A stretch of DNA of 64,000 nucleotides from Halopseudomonas xinjiangensis (GCF_900104945.1 NZ_LT629736.1:682001-746000); one strand, 5' to 3'; shown: positions 16,193 through 25,384, numbered from the stretch's first letter. Notes: generated by a model from the letters alone, not told the origin. A program made the numbers and translations.

Positions 16193-16321
16193 TTTTATCG
16201 CCAGCATCCGGACAATGCCCGGGTAGCCAGCACACCGCAACAACGACAAGGCTGGCAAGGCCATTAGCATCTGATTAGCGAGTGCGAACCTGCACTTTCC
16301 CTGGTTTGTACGGAGGTCGAC

Positions 16322-16711
16322 TTGGACAAGAACATGAAGATCCTCATCGTTGATGATTTTTCGACGATGAGACGTATTATCAAGAACCTGCTGCGCGACC
16401 TGGGGTTCACCAACACGGCCGAGGCCGATGATGGCAATACCGCCTTGCCGATGCTGCAGAGCGGTGGTTTCGACTTTCTGGTTACCGACTGGAACATGCC
16501 GGGCATGAGCGGCATCGACCTGCTTCGGGCCGTGCGCGCCGACGACCGTCTCAAGCATCTTCCGGTGCTGATGGTTACCGCCGAAGCCAAGCGCGACCAG
16601 ATCATCGAGGCCGCACAAGCCGGCGTGAACGGCTATGTGGTCAAACCGTTCACCGCGCAGGCGCTGAAGGAAAAGATCGAAAAGATTTTCGAGCGAGTCC
16701 AGGCAAAGTAA
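16322..16711 (+). CDS. cheY: Chemotaxis response regulator CheY
   Basis: This single receiver domain has the acidic pair DD (11-12), phosphoacceptor Asp56 in VTDWNMPG, Thr in VTAEAK and Lys in VKPF. Phosphorylated CheY binds FliM to switch motor rotation. A GGAGG lies five bases before TTG 16322 but 17 before ATG 16334, so the TTG start (129 residues, [10 protein letters not shown]) is preferred. It opens the cheY-cheZ-cheA-cheB block after a 129-bp gap in which no clear promoter was recognised. Confidence 0.96.
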   Translation: MDKNMKILIVDDFSTMRRIIKNLLRDLGFTNTAEADDGNTALPMLQSGGFDFLVTDWNMPGMSGIDLLRAVRADDRLKHLPVLMVTAEAKRDQIIEAAQAGVNGYVVKPFTAQALKEKIEKIFERVQAK

Positions 16712-16726
16712 TCCGGGGTACAGGTT

Positions 16727-17521
16727 ATGGCTTTAAGCAAGGATCCCGGCCAGGCGACTGCTCAGGAATTTGAACACTCTCTCAAGGATAACGCGCGGCA
16801 ACTGGTCGAGTTTCTCGAAAAAGGCCAGTTCGGCGAAGCCATCCTCGTCATCCACGCCATCAATCAGGCGCGCGATCGTGGGCTTTACCACGAAGTCGGG
16901 CAACTGACTCGTGCGCTGCACAACTCCATCGTGAATTTCCAGATCGACACATCTCACGCGCTGGGTGACAGCGGCGAAGTGTCAAAGATATCCGATGCGT
17001 CCGATCGGCTCGACTATGTCGTCAAGCTGACCGACAAGGCGGCCAACCGCACCATGGATCTGGTGGAAAGTAGCGCACCTATCGTCTCGGATCTTGGTCA
17101 GGAAGCGTCCGCGCTCAAGGCTGACTGGGATCGTCTGCAGCGCCGCGAAATGGCCGCCACCGAATTCCGCGACCTGTACAGGCGGATTGGCGAGTTTCTC
17201 GAAAAGACCGAGAAATCCAGTGCACAGGTGTCCTCGCATCTTAACGACATCCTCATCGCGCAGGATTATCAGGATCTCACCGGACAGGTGATCAAGCGTG
17301 TCACCGCGCTGGTTCATGATGTCGAGGAAAGCCTGGTCAATCTGGTGCGTATGGCTGGTCAGGTCGACCGCCTCGCGGGTATCGATCATGCCGAGCCCAA
17401 GCGTGAGGAGAAAAAAACCTCGGACAGGGGTGAAGGTCCGCAGATTCATGCCGATATAAGAGAAGACGTGGTTTCTGGACAAGACGAAGTTGATGATCTT
17501 CTGTCCAGCCTTGGCTTCTAG
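16727..17521 (+). CDS. cheZ: CheY phosphatase CheZ
   Basis: CheZ dephosphorylates CheY-P. The 264-residue protein has a long helical-hairpin region, the catalytic QDYQDLTGQ segment (179-187, Gln inserted in the CheY active site) and the C-terminal CheY-tethering peptide DEVDDLLSSLGF (253-264) after a charged flexible linker. That tail resembles four repeats found in the CheA linker encoded next. It lies 15 bp from cheY and 12 bp from cheA. Confidence 0.95.
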   Translation: MALSKDPGQATAQEFEHSLKDNARQLVEFLEKGQFGEAILVIHAINQARDRGLYHEVGQLTRALHNSIVNFQIDTSHALGDSGEVSKISDASDRLDYVVKLTDKAANRTMDLVESSAPIVSDLGQEASALKADWDRLQRREMAATEFRDLYRRIGEFLEKTEKSSAQVSSHLNDILIAQDYQDLTGQVIKRVTALVHDVEESLVNLVRMAGQVDRLAGIDHAEPKREEKKTSDRGEGPQIHADIREDVVSGQDEVDDLLSSLGF

Positions 17522-17533
17522 GGGAGTGGGTGC

Positions 17534-19798
17534 ATGAGTTTCGACGCGGATGAAGAGATCCTCCAGGACTTCCTGGTGGAAGCCGGAGAGATCCTCGAAT
17601 TATTGTCCGAGCAGTTGGTGGAGCTGGAAAACCGTCCCGAGGATACGGACCTGCTCAACGCCATCTTTCGCGGTTTCCATACCGTCAAGGGCGGGGCCGG
17701 ATTCCTCCAGCTCGATGCTCTGGTCGCCTGCTGCCATATCGCCGAGAACGTCTTCGACATCCTTCGCAAGGGTGAGCGTCAGGTCACCTCGGAACTGATG
17801 GACGTGGTGTTGCAGGCGCTGGATGCGGTCAACGGGATGTTTGCCGAAGTGCGTGAAGGCGAAGACCCGACGCCGGCTGATCCGGAGCTGCTCGCGGCCT
17901 TGTCTGTCCTCGCACAGCCCGCCGGTGAAGAGATTATCGCATCGCCTGTGGTCGCGGCGGTTCCGGCCATGGAGCTGGAAGCTGTTGCAGCTGAAGGCGA
18001 CGATGCCGACGGCGACATCACCGATGACGAATTCGAACAGTTGCTCGATGCCCTGCATGGTGGTGAGCCTGCTGCTCCCACCCCAGCCAGTCCCGTCTCT
18101 GCAGCGACCGGCGAACCCGCCGTTGCTGCTTCCGGGGACGAGATCACCGACGATGAATTCGAGGCGCTGCTCGATCAGTTGCATGGTACGGGCAAGCCGC
18201 CGGTCGTGACCGACGCACCCAAAGCGCCCACCCCGGCCGCTCCCGCATCGGCGGGTTCGGACGAAAACATTTCCGACGATGAATTCGAGGCTCTGCTTGA
18301 TCAACTGCATGGCAACGGTCAGGCCCCTGGCGTCATTGCTGCGAACGCCGCGGCTACGGCTGGCGCTGCACCGGCGAGTGAGCGAAGCGGCGTAGACGAC
18401 CATATCACCGACGACGAATTCGAAGCGTTGCTCGATCAGTTGCACGGCTCTGGCGCCGCACCGGGCGAAGCAGAGGTTGCGCCGTCGAAGCCCGATGCGC
18501 CGGTAGCCAAACAACCGGCCAAGGCCGTGGCGAAACCTGCGCCCAAGCCGGAGCCGCAAAAGGCTGAAGCGTCTGCCGTTTCCGCAGGCAAGTCGGCTGC
18601 GCCTGCGCCTGCTGCCGACGCCAACGCAGCCGAGACCACGGTCCGTGTCGACACCGCTCGGCTCGACGAGATCATGAACATGGTCGGCGAGCTGGTGTTG
18701 GTGCGTAACCGTCTGGTTCGCCTGGGTGTGGCCAGTGGCGATGAAGAACTCAACAAGGCGGTGAGCAACCTCGACGTGGTCACCGCCGATCTGCAGAGCT
18801 CGGTCATGAAGACCCGCATGCAGCCGATCAAGAAGGTATTCGGTCGGTTCCCGCGCGTGGTCCGGGATCTGGCTCGCAGCTTGAAGAAAGAGATCAATCT
18901 CGAGCTGATCGGCGAAGAAACCGATCTGGACAAGAACCTCGTCGAAGCGCTGGCCGATCCGCTGGTGCACTTGGTGCGCAACTCGGTCGACCATGGCATC
19001 GAGCCGCCTGACGAGCGCGAGATGGCTGGCAAGCCGCGTACCGGCAAGGTCGTGCTGGCTGCCGAGCAGGAAGGCGATCACATTCTGCTCACCATCACTG
19101 ACGATGGCCGTGGCATGGATCCTGAGGTCCTGCGCGCCAAGGCGGTCGAGAAGGGCATGATGGAAAAGGAAGCCGCCGAACGTCTCAGTGACACCGAGTG
19201 CTTCAACCTGATCCTGGCGCCGGGCTTCTCGACCAAGACCGAGATTTCCGACGTGTCCGGCCGCGGTGTAGGCATGGACGTGGTCAAGACCAAGATCTCC
19301 CAGCTCAACGGCACGATCAATATCGAGTCGACCAAGGGCCAGGGCTCGCGCATCGCGATCAAGGTGCCGCTGACCCTGGCGATCATGCCGACCCTGATGG
19401 TGATGCTGGCCAACCAGGCCTTTGCGCTGCCGCTGGTCAGCGTAAACGAGATTTACAGCCTGGATCTGTCGCGTACCAACGTCGTCGATGGCCAGGAAGT
19501 GATCATTGTCCGCGACAAGGCATTGCCGCTGTTTTATCTCAAGCGCTGGCTCATGGCCGGCGCAGAGGACACCACCGACCGCTCGGCAGCGAGCGTGGTG
19601 ATCGTATCGGTGGGTACCCAGCGAGTCGGCTTCGTCGTCGATCAGCTGGTTGGTCAGGAAGAAGTGGTGATCAAACCGCTAGGTCGCATGCTGCAAGGCA
19701 CGGCAGGGATGTCCGGCGCCACCATTACCGGTGATGGACGCATCGCGCTCATCCTCGATATACCCAGCCTGCTCAAGCGCTACGCGCGTCGCGGCTGA
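17534..19798 (+). CDS. cheA: Chemotaxis histidine kinase CheA
   Basis: The 754-residue protein has an N-terminal HPt (P1) domain with phospho-His49 in FHTVKGGA, then a 250-residue Ala/Pro-rich linker, P3 dimerisation helices from about 367 (TARLDEIMNMVGELVLVRN), the P4 HATPase (HLVRNSVDHGIEPP, DDGRGMD, GRGVGMDVV) and a P5 CheW-like domain. A folded P2 CheY-binding domain is not evident. Instead the linker carries four copies of an ITDDEFEALLDQLHG-type peptide (161-176, 203-218, 245-260, 290-305). CheA phosphorylates CheY and CheB in response to chemoreceptors. Confidence 0.96.
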   Translation: MSFDADEEILQDFLVEAGEILELLSEQLVELENRPEDTDLLNAIFRGFHTVKGGAGFLQLDALVACCHIAENVFDILRKGERQVTSELMDVVLQALDAVNGMFAEVREGEDPTPADPELLAALSVLAQPAGEEIIASPVVAAVPAMELEAVAAEGDDADGDITDDEFEQLLDALHGGEPAAPTPASPVSAATGEPAVAASGDEITDDEFEALLDQLHGTGKPPVVTDAPKAPTPAAPASAGSDENISDDEFEALLDQLHGNGQAPGVIAANAAATAGAAPASERSGVDDHITDDEFEALLDQLHGSGAAPGEAEVAPSKPDAPVAKQPAKAVAKPAPKPEPQKAEASAVSAGKSAAPAPAADANAAETTVRVDTARLDEIMNMVGELVLVRNRLVRLGVASGDEELNKAVSNLDVVTADLQSSVMKTRMQPIKKVFGRFPRVVRDLARSLKKEINLELIGEETDLDKNLVEALADPLVHLVRNSVDHGIEPPDEREMAGKPRTGKVVLAAEQEGDHILLTITDDGRGMDPEVLRAKAVEKGMMEKEAAERLSDTECFNLILAPGFSTKTEISDVSGRGVGMDVVKTKISQLNGTINIESTKGQGSRIAIKVPLTLAIMPTLMVMLANQAFALPLVSVNEIYSLDLSRTNVVDGQEVIIVRDKALPLFYLKRWLMAGAEDTTDRSAASVVIVSVGTQRVGFVVDQLVGQEEVVIKPLGRMLQGTAGMSGATITGDGRIALILDIPSLLKRYARRG
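18014..18448 (+). repeat. Four in-frame peptide repeats in the CheA linker
   Basis: Copies lie at 18014-18061, 18140-18187, 18266-18313 and 18401-18448, at 42, 42 and 45 codon intervals. Consensus is [DENH]I[TS]DDEFE[AQ]LLD[QA]LHG. Intervening sequence is Ala/Pro-rich. The motif resembles the CheZ C-terminal CheY-binding tail and the FliM N-terminal CheY-binding peptide. Confidence 0.93.
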
Positions 19799-19828
19799 CG
19801 CCAGCCGAAAGGCTTTCAGGAGATAGTG

Positions 19829-20947
19829 ATGGCGGTCAAGGTTCTGGTGGTGGACGACTCGGGCTTCTTTCGCCGCCGGGTCGCGGAAATCCTTGGCGGG
19901 GACAAGCAGATCCAGGTCGTCGGCACCGCGTCCAATGGACAGGAGGCGGTCGACCAGACCCTGGCACTGCGACCGGACGTGGTCACCATGGACTATGAGA
20001 TGCCGGTGATGGATGGCATCACCGCAGTGCGCCAGATCATGCAGCGCTGCCCGACGCCGGTGTTGATGTTTTCCTCTCTGACATACGAAGGCGCACGGGT
20101 CAGTCTCGATGCACTGGACGCCGGCGCGGCCGACTATCTGCCGAAAAACTTCGAAGACATTTCGCGCAACCCGGACAAGGTCCGTCAGCTGCTATGCGAG
20201 CGAGTGCATGCGCTGGCACGTTCAAACCGCACGTCGCTCGGTCTGAGCGCACCCAGCCACTCGGTCCCCACCGCGCCGTCATCGCCCGTCAATAGCCGGG
20301 CAGGCGGCGCGACCAGTCTGTTCGACCGTCAGGCAACCCCTGCACCCACCGCGCCGAGGGCGGGCAATAGTCCGCCGCCGCGTAAGCGTCAGTACAAGCT
20401 GGTGGCGATCGGCACCTCGACGGGCGGTCCGGTTGCGCTGCAGAAGGTGCTCACCCAGCTTCCGGCGAACTTTCCCGCTCCGTTGTTGCTTGTGCAGCAC
20501 ATGCCGGCCGCGTTCACCAAAGCCTTTGCCGAGCGTCTCGACAAGCTCTGCCGCATCAGCGTCAAGGAAGCCGAGGACGGCGACACGCTGCGCCCTGGCG
20601 TGGCGCTGTTGGCGCCGGGCGGCAAGCAGATGATGGTCGATGGCCGCGGGGTAGTGCGGATTCTGCCGGGCGACGAGCGACTCAACTACAAGCCCTGTGT
20701 GGACGTGACGTTCGGCTCCGCTGCCAAAACCTTCCAGGACAAGGTGTTGGCCGTCGTGCTGACCGGTATGGGAGCGGACGGCCGCGAGGGCGCGCGTATG
20801 CTCAAGCAAGCCGGTAGCTGCGTCTGGGCTCAGGACGAAGCCAGCTGCGTTATCTACGGCATGCCGATGGCGGTAGCCAAGGCCAATCTGGCCGATGGTG
20901 TCTATAGCCTGGATGACATCGGCCGCTTTCTGTCAGAGCTCAGCTGA
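19829..20947 (+). CDS. cheB: Chemotaxis methylesterase CheB
   Basis: The 372-residue protein joins a receiver domain (phospho-Asp55 in VTMDYEMPV) to a CheB methylesterase/glutamine deamidase domain with the catalytic Ser in GTSTGGP, His in QHMPAAF and Asp in [10 protein letters not shown]. It resets chemoreceptor methylation. The ATG at 19829 is favoured over GTG 19826 because AGGAG ends six bases before the ATG. The stop codon shares a base with the motC start (TGATG). Confidence 0.95.
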   Translation: MAVKVLVVDDSGFFRRRVAEILGGDKQIQVVGTASNGQEAVDQTLALRPDVVTMDYEMPVMDGITAVRQIMQRCPTPVLMFSSLTYEGARVSLDALDAGAADYLPKNFEDISRNPDKVRQLLCERVHALARSNRTSLGLSAPSHSVPTAPSSPVNSRAGGATSLFDRQATPAPTAPRAGNSPPPRKRQYKLVAIGTSTGGPVALQKVLTQLPANFPAPLLLVQHMPAAFTKAFAERLDKLCRISVKEAEDGDTLRPGVALLAPGGKQMMVDGRGVVRILPGDERLNYKPCVDVTFGSAAKTFQDKVLAVVLTGMGADGREGARMLKQAGSCVWAQDEASCVIYGMPMAVAKANLADGVYSLDDIGRFLSELS

Positions 20948-21687
20948 TGGACATCCTCAGCATCATCGGCGTCATCCTCGCCTTTGTTGCAATCCTCGGT
21001 GGCAACTATCTCGAAGGCGGTCACGCCGGCGCGCTGCTCAATGGGCCGGCTGCCGTAATCGTCATCGGCGGAACGCTCGGAGCTGCGTTCATTCAGACGC
21101 CCTTGCCGGTGTTCAAACGTTCCCTGGTGATTCTTCGCTGGATCATCCTGCCTCCGCCCAATCGCCTGCGCGAAGGCATTGCCCAGGTGATCAACTGGAG
21201 CACCGTAGCGCGCAAGGAAGGATTGCTGGGGCTGGAAAGCATAGCCGATACCGAAGCGGATCCGTTCGCTCGCAAAGGGCTGCAGTTGCTTGTCGATGGC
21301 AGCGAGCCTGAGGCTCTGCGCAGTATTCTCGAAGTGGATATGGTCACCCGCGAAAACCATGATCTGGCTGCCGCGAAGGTATTCGAGAGCATGGGCGGCT
21401 ACTCGCCTACCATCGGCATCATTGGCGCGGTAATGGGGTTGATCCATGTCATGGGCAACCTGGCAGATCCCTCCTTGCTCGGTCGTGGCATCGCAGTCGC
21501 TTTCGTTGCGACCATCTATGGCGTGGCACTGGCAAACCTGTTCCTGTTGCCCGTCGCCAACAAGCTCAAGGCGGTGGTCATGCAGCAATCCTGCTATCGC
21601 GAGATGCTGCTCGAAGGGTTGATGTCGATTGCAGAGGGCGAAAACCCTCGTTCCATCGAGATGAAGCTCGAAGGCTTCCTGGACTAG
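20947..21687 (+). CDS. motC: Flagellar stator protein MotC (MotA family)
   Basis: This 246-residue MotA/ExbB-like protein has four predicted TM helices (first from [64 protein letters not shown]) and a cytoplasmic loop between helices 2 and 3. With MotD it forms the second proton-driven stator set of pseudomonads, placed directly after cheB. Confidence 0.94.
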   Translation: MDILSIIGVILAFVAILGGNYLEGGHAGALLNGPAAVIVIGGTLGAAFIQTPLPVFKRSLVILRWIILPPPNRLREGIAQVINWSTVARKEGLLGLESIADTEADPFARKGLQLLVDGSEPEALRSILEVDMVTRENHDLAAAKVFESMGGYSPTIGIIGAVMGLIHVMGNLADPSLLGRGIAVAFVATIYGVALANLFLLPVANKLKAVVMQQSCYREMLLEGLMSIAEGENPRSIEMKLEGFLD

Positions 21688-21742
21688 AGGTGCAATGCAT
21701 GTCGTTGTCCTTGCCCAATGCAGCGAAGCGGGAGGTGCGCTA

Positions 21743-22561
21743 ATGCGCCGTCGTCAGCATCAGGAACACGAGAATCACGAGCGCTGGCTGGTGTCCTACG
21801 CCGATTTCATCACGTTGTTGTTCGCCTTTTTCGTGGTGATGTATTCGATCTCCTCGGTCAACGAGGGTAAGTACAAGGTGCTGTCCGATACCTTGGTCGG
21901 CGTGTTCAACGAGCCGCAGAGAGCCACTTCTCCCATTCCGATCGGCGATCAGCTGCCCAGTGGTAGCGGTCAGCTGGACGGCGCCGAGGGCGCAAGCACC
22001 GCCAGTGCAGGCGAGGCGAACGACCCGTTGCAGGACATCACCGCGGCCATGCAGGCGGCCTTCGGCGAGCTGATCCAGGCCGGGGATCTGGAGATCCGCG
22101 GTAACGAGCTGTGGATTGAAATCGAGCTCAACTCCGGCTTGCTTTTCCCCAGTGGGGATGCGCTGCCAAGCGATACGGCTTTTGGTCTGCTGGACCGTAT
22201 CGCCGGCATCCTCTCGCCTTACCAGAACCCGATCCACGTCGAAGGGTTCACGGACAACATTCCCATCAAGTCACGTGCGTATCCAACCAACTGGGAGCTG
22301 TCCGCTGCCCGGGCAGCGACCGTGGTGCGAATGCTGGCCAACGGTGGTGTCGATCCGAGTCGATTGGCAGCGGTCGGCTATGGAGAATTTCGCCCGGTGG
22401 CCGATAACACCACTGTGGCAGGCCGCCGGGCGAACCGGCGGGTGGTATTGCTGGTGTCGCGGTTTCTCGACCACCGTCACCAGCCGTTCACCGCTAGCGC
22501 GCAGAATGTGGACGATATGCGCCGCGCACGCGATGCGACCGGCACGGCCGAGGCGAATTAG
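21743..22561 (+). CDS. motD: Flagellar stator protein MotD (MotB family)
   Basis: The 272-residue protein has a basic N-terminus, one TM helix (WLVSYADFITLLFAFFVVMYS) containing the conserved proton-carrying Asp, and a C-terminal OmpA-like peptidoglycan-binding domain (VEGFTDNIPI, NWELSAARAATVVRML, GYGEFRPVADN). ATG 21743 is chosen because GGAGG lies seven bases upstream; the 16-codon extension upstream has no family likeness. An RpoN-like site follows the stop directly. Confidence 0.94.
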   Translation: MRRRQHQEHENHERWLVSYADFITLLFAFFVVMYSISSVNEGKYKVLSDTLVGVFNEPQRATSPIPIGDQLPSGSGQLDGAEGASTASAGEANDPLQDITAAMQAAFGELIQAGDLEIRGNELWIEIELNSGLLFPSGDALPSDTAFGLLDRIAGILSPYQNPIHVEGFTDNIPIKSRAYPTNWELSAARAATVVRMLANGGVDPSRLAAVGYGEFRPVADNTTVAGRRANRRVVLLVSRFLDHRHQPFTASAQNVDDMRRARDATGTAEAN

Positions 22562-22562
22562 G

Positions 22563-22578
22563 TGGCACGGATTCTGCA
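22563..22578 (+). promoter_or_regulatory. Putative RpoN promoter for parC-parP-cheW
   Basis: TGGCACGGATTCTGCA matches the sigma-54 consensus TGGCACG-N4-TTGC with one mismatch; GG (22564-22565) and GC (22576-22577) are ten bases apart. It begins two bases after the motD stop and about 165 bp before parC. No activator site was identified. Confidence 0.5.
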
Positions 22579-22707
22579 CTGGTTGCGTAATTGAGCCTCC
22601 TTGCCGAAGGAACGCTGGACGCATGGCGCTGCATCAGCCTTGCCGCGGCAATGTGTGGTTTTTTCATGGCGCTCCCCTGAAGCGAGTGTCAACAAGTCGT
22701 CGTAGTT

Positions 22708-22730
22708 GAAGCGCGCGGAGAGCGCGCTTC
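22708..22730 (+). other. Perfect 9-bp hairpin abutting the parC ribosome binding site
   Basis: GAAGCGCGC (22708-22716) and GCGCGCTTC (22722-22730) enclose GGAGA. The stem ends one base before the GGAGG at 22732-22736 that serves parC. There is no T-run. In the transcript it would sit directly beside the Shine-Dalgarno sequence, and the loop itself contains a GGAG decoy. Confidence 0.6.
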
Positions 22731-22741
22731 TGGAGGATGGA

Positions 22742-23536
22742 ATGAGAGTCTGGGCCGTATCCAATCAGAAGGGTGGCGTGGGTAAAACCACGAGCGCAGT
22801 GGCGCTGGCTGGCCTGTTGGCGGACCAGGGGCAACGTGTGCTGGTGGTCGATCTCGATCCCCACGGCTCCATGACCAGTTACTTCGGCCACGACCCGGAC
22901 ACCCTCACCAAAAGCGTTTTCAATCTGTTCCAGCATCAGGGGCAGGTCCCCGAGGGGCTTGCCGCAGCTTTGTTGCTGGACACATCGCATGAAAACATCC
23001 AGCTGATGCCATCGAGCACCTCGCTGGCCACGCTGGAGCGTCAATCGGCCGCCCAGGGCGGTTTCGGCCTGGTGATTTCACGCGCCCTGGCGCAGCTGTG
23101 GAACGATTTCGAGTTCGTGATCATCGACAGTCCGCCTTTGCTTGGCGTGTCGATGATCAACGCGCTGGCCGCCTGCGAGCAGCTGATCATTCCGGTGCAG
23201 ACCGAGTTTCTCGCGCTCAAGGGACTCGAGCGCATGGTTCATACGCTGAACATGGTCAATCGATCACGGAAACAGGCGTTGCCGTACACCATCGTGCCGA
23301 CCCTGTTCGATCGTCGCACCCAGGCGTCGCTAAGCACCCTGCGTGTATTGCGTCGCGATTACGCGGATCATCTCTGGCAGGCCTACATACCGATCGACAC
23401 CAAGCTGCGTGACGCCAGTCTCGCCGGGCTGGTACCGTCGCGTCATGAAGCCAACGCACGCGGAGTGCTCGCGTATCGTGCGTTGGTGCGATACCTGCTG
23501 GCGCAAGCGCTGCCGGGCAAGGAACAGGTCGCCTAA
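22742..23536 (+). CDS. parC: ParA-like ATPase ParC (polar positioning of chemosensory arrays)
   Basis: The 264-residue ParA-family ATPase has Walker A NQKGGVGKTTS near the N-terminus, DLDPHGS and the DSPPLLG motif. No parB or parS is present, and its place between motD and a CheW-domain protein matches the ParC/ParP system that positions chemotaxis arrays at the cell pole. The start is set by GGAGG six bases before ATG 22742. A hairpin abuts that ribosome binding site. Confidence 0.88.
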   Translation: MRVWAVSNQKGGVGKTTSAVALAGLLADQGQRVLVVDLDPHGSMTSYFGHDPDTLTKSVFNLFQHQGQVPEGLAAALLLDTSHENIQLMPSSTSLATLERQSAAQGGFGLVISRALAQLWNDFEFVIIDSPPLLGVSMINALAACEQLIIPVQTEFLALKGLERMVHTLNMVNRSRKQALPYTIVPTLFDRRTQASLSTLRVLRRDYADHLWQAYIPIDTKLRDASLAGLVPSRHEANARGVLAYRALVRYLLAQALPGKEQVA

Positions 23537-23621
23537 TGCTTCGGCAGCATCAGCCGATAACAGGATTACGTCCCTGCGCCCACCTCGCGCACTCCAACTC
23601 AATACGAAGTGGCAATACCCC

Positions 23622-24428
23622 ATGAACAAGCCGGTTTCACTGCAGCAGTACATTCCCGAGCAGACCATCCAGTCCTATCTGGATGCGTTGTTGCAGGACG
23701 CCGCCCTGGAGCTGGCGTTCGCCGAGCCCGAGGCCGTAGCAGTCGAGGCGAAAGCGGTGGCTAGCGTTGTCGCCGAGCCGGTTGCCCAGGCGGTAACGAC
23801 GCAAGCGCGGATAGTCCCCCCGGCACCGGTGCGTGAAAAGGTCGTCGCGCCTGTAGCTCCGCGCATCATTGAGCCGCTAGCAGTCGAGCCGCCACCAGCG
23901 CCTCCTGCGGTTGTGGCTACCCCGGCGTGGCGCGAGCAGCCGTTCGAAGCATTGCTGTTCGACGTCGGTGGCCTGACGTTGGCGGTACCACTGGTGTCGC
24001 TCGGGACCATCCATACGCTGGAGAGCGAGATCACGCCGCTGTTCGGCCAGCCGGATTGGTTCCTGGGTATTCTGCCGACCCAGACAGGCAACCTGAAGGT
24101 GCTGGATACCGCGCGCTGGGTGATGCCGGAGCGCTACCAGAGCGAGCTCAAGGATGGATTGAAGTTCGTCATCTCCGTGGAAGGTTATGACTGGGGGATG
24201 GCGGTGCATGGAGTAAGCAAGTCGATCCGGCTTGCGCCGGAGCAGATCAAGTGGCGCTCGCAGCAGGGCAAGCGGCCCTGGCTGGCCGGTACCGTGATCG
24301 AACATATGTGCGCGCTGCTCGACGTTTCCGCGTTGGCGACGCTGATTGTCAGCGGTGCTGCGAACGAACTGCAGGCACCACGGCCCGCTGCCGGTAAACC
24401 GGTGGCAAAGGCACCGCGCCGGCATTAG
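23622..24428 (+). CDS. parP: CheW-domain array protein ParP
   Basis: The 268-residue protein has a short conserved N-terminus (MNKPVSLQQYIPEQTIQSYL), an Ala/Val/Pro-rich linker (about 30-100) and a CheW-like C-terminal domain (about 105-250; LLFDVGGLTLAVPLVSLGTI). In ParP this domain (AIF) links ParC to CheA and chemoreceptor arrays. The ATG has no strong ribosome binding site; upstream in-frame sequence has no similarity to the family. It is flanked by parC and cheW. Confidence 0.85.
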   Translation: MNKPVSLQQYIPEQTIQSYLDALLQDAALELAFAEPEAVAVEAKAVASVVAEPVAQAVTTQARIVPPAPVREKVVAPVAPRIIEPLAVEPPPAPPAVVATPAWREQPFEALLFDVGGLTLAVPLVSLGTIHTLESEITPLFGQPDWFLGILPTQTGNLKVLDTARWVMPERYQSELKDGLKFVISVEGYDWGMAVHGVSKSIRLAPEQIKWRSQQGKRPWLAGTVIEHMCALLDVSALATLIVSGAANELQAPRPAAGKPVAKAPRRH

Positions 24429-24494
24429 GATGAACACAATTGAGCCCGGTGCAGCAGGCGGCCGGGTCGCTTAACTAAGATCGGGAACCATAGT

Positions 24495-24974
24495 ATGAAA
24501 GACAATACCGCACAGAGCGCTGAAGATCCGATCCTGCAATGGGTGACCTTCCGCCTGGATAACGAAACCTACGGCATCAACGTGATGCAGGTTCAGGAAG
24601 TGCTGCGCCATAGCGAGATCGCCCCGGTCCCCGGTGCGCCGGCTTACGTGCTCGGCATCATTAACCTGCGTGGCAATGTCGTCACCGTCATCGATACCCG
24701 TCAGCGCTTCGGTCTGAGCCCGGCACCGATTACCGATAACACGCGGATCGTGATCATCGAGGCCGACAAGCAGGTCATCGGTATCCTGGTCGACAGCGTC
24801 GCCGAGGTGGTGTATCTCCGCCAGTCGGAAATCGAGACTGCGCCGAACGTGGGCACCGACGAGTCTGCCAAATTCATCCAGGGCGTATGCAACAAGAACA
24901 ATGAACTACTTATCCTCGTCGATCTTGAAAAGATGATGAACGAGGATGAGTGGGCCGAACTGCAGGGCTTCTGA
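24495..24974 (+). CDS. cheW: Chemotaxis coupling protein CheW
   Basis: This 159-residue single CheW domain (WVTFRLDNETYGINVMQVQEVLR; GIINLRGNVVTVIDTRQRFGL; ILVDSVAEVV) couples receptors to CheA. It lies five bases upstream of the DUF2802 gene. Confidence 0.95.
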   Translation: MKDNTAQSAEDPILQWVTFRLDNETYGINVMQVQEVLRHSEIAPVPGAPAYVLGIINLRGNVVTVIDTRQRFGLSPAPITDNTRIVIIEADKQVIGILVDSVAEVVYLRQSEIETAPNVGTDESAKFIQGVCNKNNELLILVDLEKMMNEDEWAELQGF

Positions 24975-24978
24975 TCGG

Positions 24979-25380
24979 ATGGATCAGCCCTGGCTGGTTC
25001 TGGTGCTAGGCCTCGGACTGGGCTTGCTGATAGCAGGCCTGGTGGGGCTTGCGCTGGCCTGTCGTAGGCTGGGTAGCCGTCTGACGGAAATGGACGCGGC
25101 GCATCGCGAGCGGATCGACACCCTCACGCGGGATATCGCCGGCTACCAGCAGGGGACCATCCGCATGGGTGAGGAGCTCGTTGCGCTGCGCGAACAGCTC
25201 CGGCGAATGGAAGACAAGCAGCAACGCATCGAACAACACGACCCGCAGTCGATGCCCTACAATCAGGCCGCGCGCCTGGTTGGCATGGGTGCCAGTCTCG
25301 AAGATCTGACCCAGTCCTGCGGCCTCTCGAAGGCCGAAGCAGAGCTGGTGATGAAGATGTACGCCGCGCGCAAACCTTGA
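24979..25380 (+). CDS. DUF2802 membrane protein of the chemotaxis cluster
   Basis: The 133-residue product has one N-terminal TM helix (LVLVLGLGLGLLIAGLVGLAL), a charged coiled-coil region (about 38-88) and a small C-terminal helical domain (ARLVGMGASLEDLTQSCGLSKAEAELV) like a helix-turn-helix. It matches the DUF2802 proteins that follow cheW in Pseudomonas. Function is unknown; co-location suggests a membrane accessory of the arrays or of flagellar assembly (inference). Confidence 0.75.
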   Translation: MDQPWLVLVLGLGLGLLIAGLVGLALACRRLGSRLTEMDAAHRERIDTLTRDIAGYQQGTIRMGEELVALREQLRRMEDKQQRIEQHDPQSMPYNQAARLVGMGASLEDLTQSCGLSKAEAELVMKMYAARKP

Positions 25381-25384
25381 TCCG

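Noticed and set aside
16193-16321. RpoN-type site in front of cheY
   Set aside because: The nearest TGGC...GC pair (TGGCAAGGCCATTAGC) has an 11-base spacer instead of ten.
17600-19081. 493-codon open frame antisense to cheA
   Set aside because: Lies opposite a well-defined CheA; Arg/His-rich low-complexity translation typical of antisense shadow frames.
22742-23536. Chromosome or plasmid partition ParA
   Set aside because: No parB or parS; position between motD and a CheW-domain gene identifies the chemotaxis ParC type.
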